Part shown: in pieces, positions 30,404 through 31,169 of the stretch | Position numbering within the stretch: position 1 is the first letter of the stretch | Layout: every line of letters begins with the position of its first letter | The notes under the pieces: generated by a model | Database searches by the model: none | Seen by the model: only the letters and a program-made list of their open reading frames with translations | Told to the model about the DNA's origin: nothing | IMG/VR virus record: IMGVR_UViG_3300005470_000015 | Coordinates: 1-31,169 of that record | Origin: a virus | Length of the DNA stretch: 31,169 nt | Direction: 5' to 3' (one strand) | Position numbers and translations under genes: made by a program

Positions 30404-30924
30404 TAGAACGGTACTCGGTAAGATTGAATTAAGGCGTTATAGGCCATTGGCAGCTCTGCTGTGATTGTTCCAGTAACCACGGTTTCACGGTTTGCATACC
30501 AGTGACCCACCAACAGAAAAACAGCCTGACAAATTGTTTTTGGCCATAGTGCTGCACCCACGGTATAGCCGATAGCTACCGACTCATACCCCGCCTTAAC
30601 AGATGGAAAGCTTGAGCCATATTCTGGTTTAATTACCGCCTTGATCGATTTATTATCTAAGTGATAACCTGTCAAAGTTTGCTGAACACCATCAACGTCA
30701 ATATAGGTAATAGACTCAACCGATTTAACCGGGCAAACAGGCAAGGGAATCTCAGGCGTAAAACATGGTAATGCCAGTGTTAATGCCGTTTCATTAAAAC
30801 GGTACTGCGTGTCACTCTCTACTTGCTCAATGGCCGCATCTAACAAACCTTGAATATAGGTGTCTTCGTCCACCCATTCAGGCTCTATGCGTAAATGCGC
30901 TTTTACTTGCAAAAGGTCTAACAT
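30403..30924 (-). CDS. Head-tail connector, HK97 gp6-like
   Basis: A 173-residue connector of the gp6 type (MLDLLQVKAHLRIEPEWVDE, DTYIQGLLDAAIEQVESDTQ, then WPKTICQAVFLLVGHWYANR). It would bind beneath the portal and form the first ring of the neck. It is the first gene of the head-tail joining group after a strong terminator, so it probably has its own transcription start or depends on read-through. Confidence 0.88.
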   Translation of the reverse strand: MLDLLQVKAHLRIEPEWVDEDTYIQGLLDAAIEQVESDTQYRFNETALTLALPCFTPEIPLPVCPVKSVESITYIDVDGVQQTLTGYHLDNKSIKAVIKPEYGSSFPSVKAGYESVAIGYTVGAALWPKTICQAVFLLVGHWYANRETVVTGTITAELPMAYNALIQSYRVPF

Positions 30925-30984
30925 GGTATTGATTCCTTAAAGGGCTTTTTATTTGCAGTACTGCTTTATAAACAAGGGCCACAA

Positions 30985-31014
30985 ATAAAAAACCCCTCGA
31001 TTGTTTGAGGGGTT
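30985..31014. terminator. Strong intrinsic terminator after the DEPPA gene
   Basis: AACCCCTC and GAGGGGTT pair in an 8-bp stem around GATTGTTT, with T/A runs on both sides so that it could work in both directions. It lies between the DEPPA gene and the gp6-like gene. Confidence 0.85.
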
Positions 31015-31033
31015 TTGGTATTTAAAAACAAAC

Positions 31034-31169
31034 TTATTTAGCTGAACGCTTACGAGTCGTTTTTGGTTTTTCTTCTACTGGAAGAGCGTCCGCAGGAGGT
31101 TCGTCCGCAGGAGGTTCGTCCGCAGGAGGTTCGTCCGCAGGAGGTTCGTCCGCAGGAGGTTCGTCCGCA
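31034..31169 (-). CDS. Small head-region protein with DEPPA repeats, C-terminal part
   Basis: Open from the right window edge to a TAA at 31034. It encodes several DEPPA units, then a linker and a basic tail (ALPVEEKPKTTRKRSAK). Strand, repeat unit and position (just before the head-tail connectors) make it the other end of the gene that starts at 270. The basic end and the acidic repeat give the whole protein a strong charge separation. The number of repeat units missing at the junction is unknown. Confidence 0.75.
   Translation of the reverse strand, partial: ADEPPADEPPADEPPADEPPADEPPADALPVEEKPKTTRKRSAK
31084..31169 (-). repeat. 15-bp tandem repeat at the right window edge
   Basis: One diverged unit (31084-31098), four perfect units, and 11 bases of another before the window ends. 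The unit is identical to the repeat at 36-125. Confidence 0.95.

Overview
The window is essentially the whole genome of a temperate, long-tailed (siphovirus-type) phage of about 31 kb. It has HK97-type head and packaging genes, a lambda-type tail module, lambda-like replication and lysis genes, a CI/Cro-style switch and a tyrosine integrase. I see no bacterial chromosomal genes. A tRNA 3' end (it reads best as tRNA-Pro) sits as a candidate attP inside the sequence, with phage genes on both sides. That arrangement fits an excised or free circular phage genome opened at an arbitrary point, not an integrated prophage bounded by attL and attR. The lambda-like organisation and bacterial ribosome-binding sites suggest a proteobacterial, probably gammaproteobacterial, host; the genus cannot be read from the sequence. 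Both window ends fall inside one gene that encodes a DEPPA pentapeptide repeat, so the break probably comes from a 15-bp tandem repeat that could not be assembled through.

Layout, starting from the switch. At 12.14-12.24 kb divergent promoters with 16-bp palindromic operators separate a Cro-like gene (minus) from a CI-like repressor (plus). The repressor starts a tight three-gene operon that also holds a nucleotidyltransferase-like protein and an unrecognised 330-aa protein. Leftward from Cro come a small membrane protein, a CII-like regulator, small unknown genes, lambda O-like and P-like replication genes with iterons inside the O-like gene, an exonuclease and a possible late antiterminator. 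A late promoter followed at once by two intrinsic terminators (7.86-8.02 kb) then leads into endolysin, spanins, holin, a GC-rich cos-like stretch, HNH nuclease, terminases, portal, ClpP-type protease and major capsid protein. The series continues across the window ends into the head-tail connectors (31.2-29 kb), the tail tube, the G/GT frameshift chaperones, tape measure, tail tip and finally the receptor-binding region (29-19.1 kb), all on the minus strand.

Rightward from 14.76 kb a second promoter, covered by the same operator sequence, drives small early genes, a MazG-like enzyme, an HNH homing-type nuclease, a possible excisionase and the integrase, ending at attP. A lipoprotein gene diverges from this promoter, so the repressor probably controls three separate units.

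The most striking system is a complete diversity-generating retroelement (DGR) at 19.99-22.93 kb: a lectin-fold tail protein with a C-terminal variable repeat, Avd, a template repeat and a DGR-type reverse transcriptase. The 121-bp template and variable repeats differ at 9 positions, and all 9 are adenines in the template sense strand, the signature of adenine-directed mutagenic retrohoming. The least explained parts are the nucleotidyltransferase/330-aa pair in the repressor operon and a 10-bp palindrome (CCAGGCCTGG) repeated in gene leaders.
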